From positions 1-20,255 of the forward strand of contig JBBIKZ010000037.1 in assembly GCA_037445185.1 (NCBI GenBank): DNA of 20,255 nt, written 5' to 3'. The translations under genes and the position numbers were made by a program. Positions 9,167 to 16,607 of this stretch are shown piece by piece. This stretch comes from JANWZL01 sp037445185 (GTDB taxonomy: Bacteria; Pseudomonadota; Gammaproteobacteria; Burkholderiales; Thiobacillaceae). Within the stretch, counting starts at the first letter, position 1. The number at the start of each line of letters is the position of its first letter. Under the pieces are notes generated by a model. It had not been told where the DNA came from, ran no database searches, and was given only the letters and a program-made list of their open reading frames with translations.

Positions 9167-9420
9167 GGCTAGCCCGGATGTTTCGTGGGGACGCGGGAGG
9201 AAGGCGAGGCGGAGTGCGAGCATATGCGCGCATCCCGCGCGTAGCCCATAGCGTGGCCCATGGTCGCCAGGCGGGGGCGCATTGACACCGCAGTTCGGCC
9301 GCCAGCGCCCGCCTGGCCCGACGGTGCGAAATGGTCTTCTGCCAGCCTGCCCGTCAGGGCAGGCCGGGCGCGACAAATGTTCGAAGTCAGGGGCGGCCTC
9401 ATGAAATATCCGGGCTAGCC
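9167..9420. mobile_element. MITE-like element with 21-bp terminal inverted repeats, inside the ATPase operon
   Basis: The left end (9167-9187) begins GGCTAGCCCGGATGTTTCGT. The right end (9400-9420) read in reverse complement begins GGCTAGCCCGGATATTTCAT. The two agree at 19 of 21 positions. The 254-bp interior has no transposase frame but holds two further inverted repeats: GCCAGGCGGG (9266-9275) with CCCGCCTGGC (9308-9317), and CCTGCCC (9346-9352) with GGGCAGG (9357-9363) around a GTCA loop. This architecture fits a non-autonomous miniature element. No clear target duplication was found. It separates the G/H gene from ntpC and abuts the ntpC start codon. Confidence 0.75.
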
Positions 9421-9442
9421 GCGACCGGGATCCAATCGCCGC

Positions 9443-9760
9443 TCAGTATCTGGGATCCAGCAGCAGCACCATGGCCGCTGCGACGGCTTCCTCCTCGTGA
9501 CGTGCCGCCAGTTCGCGCAACGCACGCTGACGTTCTTCGTATTTTCGGGTCAATTCGGCCACCGTCTGCTCGGCCCGCGACTCGACCTCCTTCAGGTAGG
9601 GGGCGCGCAGCTCCTGGATGCCGGCCTCGAAACGCGCCTCGGCCTCGCGGGCGCTCTCCAAGGTCTCGTTGATGAGGCGCTCGCGCTCCTGTGCGGCGCC
9701 TTCGATGATCGCCTCGGCCTTCGCCTCGGCATCGAGCAGTCGTTTGAGGGCGGCTTCCAT
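9443..9760 (-). CDS. V/A-type ATP synthase subunit G/H (peripheral stalk helix)
   Basis: This 105-aa protein is almost entirely a charged helix (LLDAEAKAEAIIEGAAQERE and similar), as expected for the G/H (AhaH/NtpF) subunit that pairs with E in the peripheral stalk. The opening pattern AEAKAEAIIEGA is characteristic: the family commonly has a small-residue/Glu-Ala repeat followed by an Arg- and Glu-rich helix. The first gene of an archaeal-type ATPase operon is normally this subunit, which supports the call. Start is ATG 9760, with no strong Shine-Dalgarno, 70 bases after hynL. Low-complexity composition makes homology by sequence weak, so context carries much of the weight. Confidence 0.78.
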   Translation of the reverse strand: MEAALKRLLDAEAKAEAIIEGAAQERERLINETLESAREAEARFEAGIQELRAPYLKEVESRAEQTVAELTRKYEERQRALRELAARHEEEAVAAAMVLLLDPRY

Positions 9761-9803
9761 GTCAGGTCAAGGCTGTCGGGTTTCAGGCCTCAGTGTGGTA
9801 TTG

Positions 9804-9820
9804 GCGCCGCTACGCGGCGC
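9804..9820. other. GC-rich hairpin between hynL and the ATPase genes
   Basis: Plus-strand GCGCCGC (9804-9810) and GCGGCGC (9814-9820) form a perfect 7-bp stem with a TAC loop, 10-27 bases after the hynL stop. Seven A residues follow on the plus strand. For minus-strand transcripts this places the T-tract before the stem, so it does not have the layout of a Rho-independent terminator and probably does not end the hydrogenase transcript. It could protect or process the mRNA end. Confidence 0.55.
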
Positions 9821-9830
9821 AAAAAAACTG

Positions 9831-11597
9831 TCACCCTCCGCCAGTCACCCGGACCCTGACGAGCTCCTCGCCCGCCGGGTCGACCACGTGCACGGCACAG
9901 GCGATGCAGGGGTCGAAGCTGTGTATGGTGCGCAGGATCTCGATGGGCTGTTTCGGATCGTGCAGCGTGTGTCCCTTCAGCGCCGCCTCATAGGCACCGT
10001 CCTGGCCCTGGGCATCGCGCGGCCCGGCGTTCCAGGTGCTGGGGACCACCGCCTGGTAGTTGGCGATCTTGCCGTCCTCGATGATGATGTAGTGGGCGAG
10101 CGCCCCGCGCGGGGCCTCCATGAAGCCGGCGCCGCGCGCCTTGCGTTTCCAGGTCGAGGGGTCCCAGAGCTGGTCGTTGAAGGTGGCCACGTCACCCGCC
10201 TTGATGTTGGCGATGAGCCGGTCGTACATGCCCTGCATGGCGTCGGCGATGACCTTGGTCTCCAGGGTGCGGGCGGCGGTGCGCCCGAGCGTGGAGTAGA
10301 GGGCGTCGACAGGGGCGTCCAGTGTCTTCAGGGTCATGTCCACCAGGGACTTGGTCTGCTCGTGGCCACTGGCGTAGAGCATCAACACCCGCGCCAGGGG
10401 CCCCACCTCCATCGCCTTGCCCTTCCAGCGCGGCGACTTCAGCCAGGAGTATTTGGCGTCCACATCCAAGTATTCGTAAGGGGGCTTGGGCCCGGTGTAG
10501 TGGAACTCGGTCTCGCCATCAAAGGGGTGCAGGCCCTTGTCGTCCCCCACGCGGTAGCGGTACCAGGAATGGGTGACGAACTCCTGGATCTCGTTGTCGG
10601 CGTAGAGGTCCACCGGGTGGATGGTGCTGAGGTCCCGATCGAGGATCGCGCCGCGCGGGATGAGGAAGGATTTGGCTGTCCAGATGTCCTCCGCCGGGAA
10701 CTCGCCATAACAGAGGAAGTTGCCCAGCCCTTCGCCCTGGGCGGCCCAGTCCTTGTAGAAGCCGGCGATGGCCAGGGTGTCCGGCACGTAGACCTGGTCG
10801 ACGAAGTCGCGCATCTTCTGGATGACGCTCGCCACCGTCTGCAGGCCCACCATGTTCACCGCCGTGGCATCCTGACCGCCGCCCACGCCAGCCTCGGCGC
10901 TATGCACCGAGATCGGGCTGGGCACCCCGCCGACGAGGAACATGGGGTGGGGGTTCTTGCCGCCGAAGATGGCATGCAGCTTGACTACATCGCGCTGCCA
11001 TTCCAGGGCCTCGAGGTAGTGCGCCACCGCCATGAGGTTGGCCTCGGGCGGCAGTTTGTAGGCCGGGTGTCCCCAGTAGGCGTTGGCGAAGATGCCCAGC
11101 TGGCCGCCTTCGACGAAATTGCGCAGCCGCTTCTGCACGTCGGCGAAATAACCCGGCGAGGACTTGGGCCAGGGGCTGATGGACTGGGCGAGCTGCGAGG
11201 TGGCCTTGGGGTCGGCCTTGAGCGCCGCGACCACGTCCACCCAGTCCATGGCGTGCAGGTGATAGAAGTGCATGACGTGGTCGTGCACGAACTGGGCGGC
11301 GATCATCAGGTTGCGGATGATCTGGGCGTTGGGGGGGATGGCATAGTCCAGGGCGTCCTCCACCGCGCGCACCGAGGCGATGCCGTGCACCAGGGTGCAC
11401 ACGCCGCAGATGCGCTGGGCGAAGGCCCAGGCGTCGCGCGGGTCGCGACCGCGCAGGATGATCTCGATGCCGCGCACCATGGTGCCGGCGGAGGAGGCGC
11501 GGGTGATCCGGCCGGAGGCGTCGGTTTCCGCCTCGATGCGCAGGTGGCCCTCGATGCGGGTGATGGGGTCGACTACGACGCGTTGGGTGGCTGCCAT
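9831..11597 (-). CDS. hynL: [NiFe] hydrogenase large subunit, Isp-type (group 1e)
   Basis: This 588-aa subunit carries the Ni-Fe(CN)2CO site that splits or forms H2. The L1 motif RICGVC places Cys64 and Cys67, and the L2 motif DPCIACAVH places Cys564 and Cys567 as the four metal ligands. RIEGHLRIE near residue 14 is the usual N-terminal signature. After His570 an 18-residue tail (VVDPAGEELVRVRVTGGG) remains, the peptide removed by the maturation protease; its gene lies upstream at 15723-16196. It has no signal peptide, so it would be exported with HynS through the Tat route. It follows the 148-aa ORF by 16 bases, with GAGAGAG as ribosome binding site. Confidence 0.97.
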   Translation of the reverse strand: MAATQRVVVDPITRIEGHLRIEAETDASGRITRASSAGTMVRGIEIILRGRDPRDAWAFAQRICGVCTLVHGIASVRAVEDALDYAIPPNAQIIRNLMIAAQFVHDHVMHFYHLHAMDWVDVVAALKADPKATSQLAQSISPWPKSSPGYFADVQKRLRNFVEGGQLGIFANAYWGHPAYKLPPEANLMAVAHYLEALEWQRDVVKLHAIFGGKNPHPMFLVGGVPSPISVHSAEAGVGGGQDATAVNMVGLQTVASVIQKMRDFVDQVYVPDTLAIAGFYKDWAAQGEGLGNFLCYGEFPAEDIWTAKSFLIPRGAILDRDLSTIHPVDLYADNEIQEFVTHSWYRYRVGDDKGLHPFDGETEFHYTGPKPPYEYLDVDAKYSWLKSPRWKGKAMEVGPLARVLMLYASGHEQTKSLVDMTLKTLDAPVDALYSTLGRTAARTLETKVIADAMQGMYDRLIANIKAGDVATFNDQLWDPSTWKRKARGAGFMEAPRGALAHYIIIEDGKIANYQAVVPSTWNAGPRDAQGQDGAYEAALKGHTLHDPKQPIEILRTIHSFDPCIACAVHVVDPAGEELVRVRVTGGG

Positions 11598-11613
11598 CGT
11601 TGTGCTCTCTCAC

Positions 11614-12060
11614 TCATTGGTTCAGTAATTCCGTCAGGACGCGGTACTGCTGCTCGGCCTCGCGGTTCTCCGTGCCCTGGTCGTTGGCGATGGTCTCGCA
11701 GGTTCGCGCCATGCGCGCATTCATGGCCGCGCTCCAGGCCAGATTGCCGGCCCGCTCCGGGGGTGTGACGCAGAGGAGGGCCGCCTTGGCGACGAAGTGG
11801 CCGGCCTGGTTGCGCCAGTCCGCCTCCTTGCCGCATTGGGTGTAGGTCTCCACGCTGGCGGTCTTGGCCGCCTGGAACACCACGCTGAGCTCCGCCTCGC
11901 TGATGTCCGGACGCTTGGCCGCGTTGACGGCCGCCACCACGCGCGGATCCTCGCACAGGCTCAGCACGTTCTCGGTGAAACGTGCCGCCACCATGCGCTG
12001 CTGGACGGGGGTCAGCCTGTTGAGGGCTGACTTGAATTCGCTGTCGTTACTGATGCTCAT
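11614..12060 (-). CDS. Unrecognised 148-aa four-cysteine protein between isp2 and hynL
   Basis: I do not recognise a family. The protein is predicted mostly helical and soluble, with no signal peptide or transmembrane helix. It has four cysteines at about 36, 76, 97 and 121 (SLCEDP, TQCGKEADW, LLCVTPP, RTCETI), not in a CxxC arrangement. ATG 12060 is 4 bases after the isp2 stop and has AAGGAG upstream, so it is clearly translated with the operon; the longer frame from 12207 overlaps isp2 and is not favoured. The position suggests a role in assembly, electron transfer or regulation of the Isp hydrogenase, but nothing in the sequence shows which. Confidence 0.85.
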   Translation of the reverse strand: MSISNDSEFKSALNRLTPVQQRMVAARFTENVLSLCEDPRVVAAVNAAKRPDISEAELSVVFQAAKTASVETYTQCGKEADWRNQAGHFVAKAALLCVTPPERAGNLAWSAAMNARMARTCETIANDQGTENREAEQQYRVLTELLNQ

Positions 12061-12064
12061 GGCC

Positions 12065-13360
12065 TCATGCTCCTTGCGCTGCGGCCTCTTTCGCGGCCGT
12101 GTCGGACTTGACCAGGTGTTCGGCGATGAGCTCGGTGAGCCCCACCACCGGCATGTCCATCTGGTAATGCTCCAGTCCCTCCTCGAGGACGATGCGGCAG
12201 TTGGCACAGGCCGTCACCAGGGTCTTGGCGCCGGTCTCCTCGAGCTGGGCCTTCTTGCGCTTGAAGGCGATCAGGCGCAGCGCTTCGGCATCCTCGTTGG
12301 CACTCACGCCGCCGCCCCCGCCGCAGCACCAGTTGTATTTTCCCGGATCGGACATCTCGACGAAGTCCTTGGCCACCATCTTCAGGAGGTTCCTCTGCGG
12401 CTCGATCACGCCGCCCCGCCGCACGATCTGGCACGGGTCGTGGAAGGTGAGCCGGGTCTCCTCGAAGCCCTCGGTCTTGAGCAGCCCCTGGGCACGGAAC
12501 TGGTCCAGCACCTCGAGGATGTGCAGGACCTCGAAGGTGTAGGGTCGGCCGATCAGGTTGGGCCCTTCCCAGCGCAGCGCGGTGTAGGCATGACCGCATT
12601 CGGGGCTCACCACCGTCTTCACCTTGAGCCGCTCGGCCCCGTTGACGATGCGCGAGACGATGACGCGGGCGATGTCCGACACGCCGATCTGGATGCCGCT
12701 GTTGGTGGCCTCGAAGGCGTCCGAGCACAGCGTCCACGTCTTGCCCGCCTGCTTCATGATCTTGGCGATGGCGCCCAGGTATTCGGGGAAGTTGATGATC
12801 TCCATGGAGGAGAGCAGGATCATGTATTCCGCGCCCTCCTTGTCCACCGGCACCTCGAGGCCGGTGTCCGCCTCGATGTGTTTGATCTGCGCCGCGACCG
12901 CCGGCCAGCGCACGCCCATGGGGCTGCCGATCTCGACCGTGCGCTTGGTGGCGCCGATCACACCCTCCGGCGCGTGGCCGGCGACGGCCATGCCCTCGCG
13001 TAGTCTCCGGATCATGTAAACGATGTCGTTGCCTACCGGGCAGACCAGGGAGCAGCGCCCGCATAGGGTGCAGCTGTCGTAGACCAGTTCACGCCACTGC
13101 CCGAGCTCCTCGTCGGTGAGCGGGCGGGACAGGTTGAGCCGCTTCTTGATGCGGCCGAGCAGGGTGTATTCCTGCTCATAGACCCGGCGCAGGGGCTCCA
13201 GCTTGTGGATGGGGGTGTATTTGGGGTCGCCCGACTCGGTGTAGAACAGGCAGGCCTCGGCGCACAGCCCGCAATGCACGCAACTCGCGAAAAAGCTGGC
13301 GATGGGCGCGTCGATGACCTCCTTGAGGACGTTGATGCCCTTTTCCAATGATGCAGTCAT
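12065..13360 (-). CDS. isp2: Isp2, HdrD-like iron-sulfur protein of the hydrogenase
   Basis: The 431-aa protein resembles heterodisulfide reductase subunit D. Two [4Fe-4S] ferredoxin-type motifs are seen: CVHCGLCAEAC (Cys27, 30, 33, 37) and CTLCGRCSLVCP (Cys97, 100, 103, 107). CCG-domain features follow: a degenerate first one around SPECGHAY, then HDPC (Cys310), WCCGGGGG (Cys345-346) and CANC (Cys385, 388). In Isp-type hydrogenases it takes electrons from Isp1 on the cytoplasmic side; the final partner is not shown by this sequence. ATG 13360 has GGGAGGG upstream and is preferred over 13462. It lies 76 bases after isp1. Confidence 0.95.
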   Translation of the reverse strand: MTASLEKGINVLKEVIDAPIASFFASCVHCGLCAEACLFYTESGDPKYTPIHKLEPLRRVYEQEYTLLGRIKKRLNLSRPLTDEELGQWRELVYDSCTLCGRCSLVCPVGNDIVYMIRRLREGMAVAGHAPEGVIGATKRTVEIGSPMGVRWPAVAAQIKHIEADTGLEVPVDKEGAEYMILLSSMEIINFPEYLGAIAKIMKQAGKTWTLCSDAFEATNSGIQIGVSDIARVIVSRIVNGAERLKVKTVVSPECGHAYTALRWEGPNLIGRPYTFEVLHILEVLDQFRAQGLLKTEGFEETRLTFHDPCQIVRRGGVIEPQRNLLKMVAKDFVEMSDPGKYNWCCGGGGGVSANEDAEALRLIAFKRKKAQLEETGAKTLVTACANCRIVLEEGLEHYQMDMPVVGLTELIAEHLVKSDTAAKEAAAQGA

Positions 13361-13397
13361 ACCGATCCCTCCCCATAGCCAAGCAGGCGGCGAGCAA

Positions 13398-13436
13398 ACA
13401 TACCTGTCCTCTGTCCTCTGAACCCTGACCCCAGTC
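13398..13436 (-). repeat. Short tandem repeats in the isp1-isp2 spacer
   Basis: On the coding strand the spacer reads GGGGTCAGGGTTCAGAGGAC and then AGAGGACAGG, that is AGAGGAC in tandem after related GGGTCAG units. It is similar in style to the GGGGACA repeats before ntpA. No gene function is assigned. Confidence 0.5.
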
Positions 13437-14096
13437 TCATACCGGCACCCCTTTCTTGGCATTGATGTCGCCGTTGAACCAGCGCGAGCCCCAGGCGGTG
13501 AAGGCGTGGAAGAGCTTGGTGAACGGCAGGAAGATCAGCAGCAGCTCGGCGGTGAGGATGTGCAGGGCCAGCAAGGTGGTGTAGGGCAGGAAGAGGTGCT
13601 TGACCGCGAGATACCCGGTGAGCACCGGCAGGAAGGTGAGGGTCCAGGTGAAGTAGTCCTCGAAGGTGGAGAGGTAGCGTTTGACCGGCTTGTTGATGCG
13701 GTCCACCAGCACCACCACCATGGCCGCCAGGGTGACCACCGTGACGGCGTCGATCACCTGGGAGGGCAGCCCCGGCCAGGCCAGGCCGGTGAGCGACTCG
13801 ATCAGCTTGATGTGGGGGACGAACAGGAAGACGATGATGGCGAGTCCGACGTGGAAGATGTAGCCGCCGATGTAGCTCACCGGGGAGCGCTTGACCATGC
13901 CCGGCGGCGGCAGGGAGCGACGCAGGATGGTGTGCCATCCGCTGGCGCCGGGGCGGCTGCGCGGCGCGGCCAGGTCCGCCTTGCGACCCAGGGTGTAGAT
14001 CTCCGCCAGGCGCCAGAGTACGCCGAGAAGGAAGATGCTCAGCGCGATGTCCAGGCCGGGACCGCGGACCCAGGTGAGGAATTGCAACTCGTTCAT
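13437..14096 (-). CDS. isp1: Isp1, NarI-like membrane b-type cytochrome of the hydrogenase
   Basis: The 219-aa protein has about five transmembrane helices (approximately 14-37, 74-98, 113-133, 148-166 and 175-199), the NarI/HdrE fold. Candidate haem ligands are His82 and His95 in and after the second helix, and His179 and His197 in the last helix; the 18-residue spacing of the last pair equals that of NarI His187 and His205. It would pass electrons from periplasmic HynS through the membrane to Isp2. The start at ATG 14096 follows an ACGGAG ribosome binding site, 99 bases after hynS. The hynS-isp1-isp2-hynL order is the known Isp arrangement. Confidence 0.93.
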   Translation of the reverse strand: MNELQFLTWVRGPGLDIALSIFLLGVLWRLAEIYTLGRKADLAAPRSRPGASGWHTILRRSLPPPGMVKRSPVSYIGGYIFHVGLAIIVFLFVPHIKLIESLTGLAWPGLPSQVIDAVTVVTLAAMVVVLVDRINKPVKRYLSTFEDYFTWTLTFLPVLTGYLAVKHLFLPYTTLLALHILTAELLLIFLPFTKLFHAFTAWGSRWFNGDINAKKGVPV

Positions 14097-14195
14097 CGAT
14101 CGTCTCCGTTACGGCCAAGATGGGCGGTCTACGGTAAGCGGCGGGCGGTCACGTGGCTCACGGTCACCCAGGCAAGCCGACCTTGGCCCGCTGGA

Positions 14196-15281
14196 TCACT
14201 TCTCCAGGTCCGCCAGGGTGGCGGTCTCGTGGGCGGCCTTGGCGGCCCCTTTCCTGGCCCGGTTGGCGATGGACACGGCCACGCCCACCGCCGCCCCGGC
14301 CACCGCCGCCCCGGCCACGAGCTTCAGCGGGTCGGCCGGCATGGACAGGGCCTTGTAGAAACCGCCGGCGTCCCAGAAATCCGGTTCCGAACAGCCGATG
14401 CAGCCGTGGCCGGACTGGATCGGGAAGGACGACCCATCGTTCCACTTCACATGGGCACAGGCGTTGTAGGTCACCGGCCCCTTGCAGCCCAGCTCGAACA
14501 GACACCAGCCTTGGCGCGCCCCCTCGTCGTCGAAGGTCTTGGCGAACTTGCCTTGGTCGTAGAAGGGTCGGCGATAGCAGCGGTCGTGTATGGTCTCGCC
14601 GTAGAAGGCGCGCGGGCGGCCCAGCCTGTCCAGCTCGGGCAAGCTGCCGAAAGTCAAGTAGTGAGCCAGCACCCCGGTCATCACCACGGGGATGGGCGGA
14701 CAGCCGGGGATGTTGACGATGGGCTTGTCCTTGATGATGTCAGACACCGCCACCGCCCCGGTGGGGTTGGGATGGGCCTTGGGGATGCCGCCGTAGGCGG
14801 CGCAGGAGCCGACGGCGACGATGGCCGCGGCCTTGGGCCCCACCTCGCGCAACAGGTCCAGGTTGCTGCGGCCGGCGATGCAGGAATAGGCCCCATCGAG
14901 ACCGGTGGCCACCGAGCCGTCGATGATGAGGACGAAACGGCCCTCGTTCTCCGCCACCGTCTTGTGCAGGACCTCCTCGGCCTGATGACCGGCCGCGGCC
15001 ATGAGGGTCTCCTGGTAGTCCAGCGAGATCGCGTCGAAGATCAGCCCCTCGATGGACGGCGAATGGGAGCGGGTGATGGACTCGGTACAGCCGGTGCACT
15101 CTTGGAAGGGCAGCCAGATCACCGACGGCCGCGGGGCACGCGCCAGGGCCTCGGCCATGGCCCGCCCGGCAGTGGGCGGCAGGGCCATGAGGGAGGCCAG
15201 GGTGGCACAGTACTTCAGGAAGCTGCGGCGGGAGATGCCCTGCCACGCGAGATTTTCCAGAAGATTGCCGTTCCTGTTCAT
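14196..15281 (-). CDS. hynS: [NiFe] hydrogenase small subunit, Isp-type, Tat-exported
   Basis: The 361-aa electron-transfer subunit has a Tat signal (SRRSFLK at 17-23, hydrophobic core to about 37, probable cleavage after AMA near 43). Ligands for three clusters are visible. The proximal cluster uses Cys62, 65 (CTGC), 160 and 194; the distal uses His232, Cys235, 260 and 266; the medial [3Fe-4S] uses Cys275, 294 and 297. The proximal motif is CTGC, not the CTCC of O2-tolerant six-Cys enzymes. A C-terminal hydrophobic stretch (about 321-340) probably anchors it facing the periplasm. It starts 41 bases after the HupH-like gene. Confidence 0.97.
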   Translation of the reverse strand: MNRNGNLLENLAWQGISRRSFLKYCATLASLMALPPTAGRAMAEALARAPRPSVIWLPFQECTGCTESITRSHSPSIEGLIFDAISLDYQETLMAAAGHQAEEVLHKTVAENEGRFVLIIDGSVATGLDGAYSCIAGRSNLDLLREVGPKAAAIVAVGSCAAYGGIPKAHPNPTGAVAVSDIIKDKPIVNIPGCPPIPVVMTGVLAHYLTFGSLPELDRLGRPRAFYGETIHDRCYRRPFYDQGKFAKTFDDEGARQGWCLFELGCKGPVTYNACAHVKWNDGSSFPIQSGHGCIGCSEPDFWDAGGFYKALSMPADPLKLVAGAAVAGAAVGVAVSIANRARKGAAKAAHETATLADLEK

Positions 15282-15322
15282 GGTGGACGGGCTCCTTGCA
15301 GAAGATTCGGACAGGACCGATC

Positions 15323-15733
15323 TCAGTTTAGATCATTTAGCAGATTATTCAGACGCTCCAATCCCATTTTCACATCGTCCGGGTGGGCGAGTGCAAGCTC
15401 GGGGATGCGTGCCACCTCGATCAGCTCGCTGACCCGTACCCCGGCCTCGTTGTGGTGACTCACCCACCACACCCCCGGGCAGGCCGTCTCGTTGAAGGTG
15501 GACAGACCGCCCGCCATGAGACGGATCTCGACCTCGCCTCGGCCCAGGCGTTGCGCGAGCCATTCGCGGTCGGCGGGCGAGAAGGGCAGACTGGCGAGAT
15601 CGATGGCACCGCCCTGCCCAGTCGCCAGCAGCCGCTGCAACAGGGCGGCGATCTCGCCCAGCAGTGCCTGGGCGTTGCCGGTCAGCCCCCCCGCGGCGTG
15701 CTCCGCCTTGATCGGGATGTCGTCAAGCGCCAT
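15323..15733 (-). CDS. HupH/HyaF-type hydrogenase maturation protein, short form
   Basis: The 136-aa protein carries the conserved HupH C-terminal pattern LGRGEVEIRLMAGG, then ETACPGVWWVSHHNEAG and ELIEVARIPELALAHPDDV. HupH/HyaF proteins help mature the iron-sulfur small subunit and pair with the protease HupD/HyaD. The usual HyaF/HupH is near 280 residues, so this is a single-domain version lacking the N-terminal copy. It overlaps hynD by 11 bases, which argues for translational coupling and a joint role in processing HynSL. The family call is firm for the C-terminal domain; the exact orthologue name is uncertain. Confidence 0.82.
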   Translation of the reverse strand: MALDDIPIKAEHAAGGLTGNAQALLGEIAALLQRLLATGQGGAIDLASLPFSPADREWLAQRLGRGEVEIRLMAGGLSTFNETACPGVWWVSHHNEAGVRVSELIEVARIPELALAHPDDVKMGLERLNNLLNDLN

Positions 15734-16196
15734 GCCGCCAGCGCTCCAACTGTGCGCGGACGAGGCGGCAGGCCTCGGGCACCGCGGCAGCCACTGCAGG
15801 GCTCAAGTGCTCGCCCCAATCCACCTCCTTCGGCTGTATCGCCACCAAGGCGCGCCGGGCCGGCCATCGCCCGGTCAGCTTGGCGATGGCCATCAGGTCG
15901 GCGAGTCCCACCTCGTGCACGCTCATCTTGCGATGGCCGCTGACGAAGGCGTCCATCGCGTCGCCCACCAGCAGGCGTACCGTGCCCGGCGCGGCATCGA
16001 GCTCAGCCGCATCCACCACGATGAGCGCTTCGGCCTCTTCGATGGGGCCGGCCAGGGTGAAGGAGAGGGTGCCGCCATCGAGGTAGTCCACCCCGTCGGC
16101 CGATGCTGCGTCCCCGCCCAGGGCGCGTATGACGTGTGTGCCGACCCCCTCGTCCTTGAGGAGGGTGTTGCCGATGCCCAGCACCAAGGTCTTCAT
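15723..16196 (-). CDS. hynD: [NiFe] hydrogenase maturation protease (HybD/HyaD family)
   Basis: The 157-aa endopeptidase removes the C-terminal tail of the large subunit after nickel is inserted. It opens with MKTLVLGIGNTLLKDEGVG. The three nickel-sensing ligands match those of HybD (Glu16, Asp62, His93): here they are Glu16, Asp62 (VVDAAE) and His94 (SVHEVG). Its substrate is probably HynL from this locus, which retains an 18-residue tail after His570. It is the first gene of the minus-strand hydrogenase run and diverges from hypC. No good Shine-Dalgarno precedes ATG 16196. The ending overlaps the HupH-like gene. Confidence 0.93.
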   Translation of the reverse strand: MKTLVLGIGNTLLKDEGVGTHVIRALGGDAASADGVDYLDGGTLSFTLAGPIEEAEALIVVDAAELDAAPGTVRLLVGDAMDAFVSGHRKMSVHEVGLADLMAIAKLTGRWPARRALVAIQPKEVDWGEHLSPAVAAAVPEACRLVRAQLERWRHGA

Positions 16197-16330
16197 CTGG
16201 TAAAAGCTAGCAGCCGGCAGGCAAATGACAACCCGGCTGGGCGGCTCGTTGCCGGTTGTCGGCCGCCCGCGGCAGGCAGGTCATGAACCCTGCGCTATAC
16301 TGACGTGGCGCACACTTCATACCCCTGCCC
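16197..16330. promoter_or_regulatory. Divergent hynD/hypC intergenic region with inverted repeat and -10-like box
   Basis: This 134-base gap must hold the start of the hydrogenase operon and of hypC. An imperfect inverted repeat, GACAACCCGGC (16227-16237) and GCCGGTTGTC (16251-16260), has arms that match except for one extra C and is a candidate operator or RNA structure. TATACT at 16296-16301 is a fair -10 box for hypC, with no clear -35. If used, it gives a leader of about 23 bases without a Shine-Dalgarno. No sigma-54 or FNR-type consensus was recognised. Confidence 0.4.
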
Positions 16331-16600
16331 ATGTGCCTCGCCATCCCCATGCGTGTCGAAGCGGTTTCCGGGCTGATGGCCCGCTGCCAGGCCCTGGGGC
16401 ACGCGCGGCAGGTCTCCCTCCTCCTGCTCCAGCACGAGCCACCCGCGGTGGGGGATTACGTGATGGTGCATCTGGGCCAGGCCATGCAGAAGGTGGCCGA
16501 GGAGGAGGCCCGCCAGGCCTGGCAGCTCTATGCCCAGATCCTGGCGGAACTGGGCACCCCCATTGCGGGGGAACCCTTCGCGGCAGAGGCCCGGGACTGA
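16331..16600 (+). CDS. hypC: HypC/HupF-type hydrogenase maturation chaperone
   Basis: The 89-aa protein begins MCLAIPMRVEAV, the HypC signature whose N-terminal Cys2 binds the Fe(CN)2CO precursor. VGDYVMVHLGQA (about 40-51) is the second conserved block and contains His47. It delivers the iron unit from HypD to the large-subunit precursor. The other hyp genes are not in the window, so this may be a dedicated chaperone for HynL with the general Hyp set elsewhere. It is transcribed away from hynD and ends 7 bases before the stop of a convergent small gene. Confidence 0.92.
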   Translation: MCLAIPMRVEAVSGLMARCQALGHARQVSLLLLQHEPPAVGDYVMVHLGQAMQKVAEEEARQAWQLYAQILAELGTPIAGEPFAAEARD

Positions 16601-16607
16601 GCGTGCC

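Noticed and set aside
9804..9830. Rho-independent terminator between hynL and the ATPase genes
   Set aside because: The stem is good, but the run of A on the plus strand puts the T-tract before the stem for minus-strand transcripts and gives A rather than U after it for plus-strand transcripts.
12060..12207. N-terminal extension of the 148-aa protein to 12207
   Set aside because: The added residues are Ser/Arg/Trp-rich and overlap the end of isp2. The ATG at 12060 has its own AAGGAG ribosome binding site.
14113..14188. Hairpin from GGCCAAG (14113) and CTTGGCC (14182) in the hynS-isp1 gap
   Set aside because: Only 7 bp with a loop of more than 60 bases; expected by chance in GC-rich DNA.
14196..15281. 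O2-tolerant (six-cysteine) membrane-bound hydrogenase
   Set aside because: The proximal motif is CTGC with single Gly between the cysteines, and the partner genes are Isp1/Isp2, not a HupC/HoxZ cytochrome.
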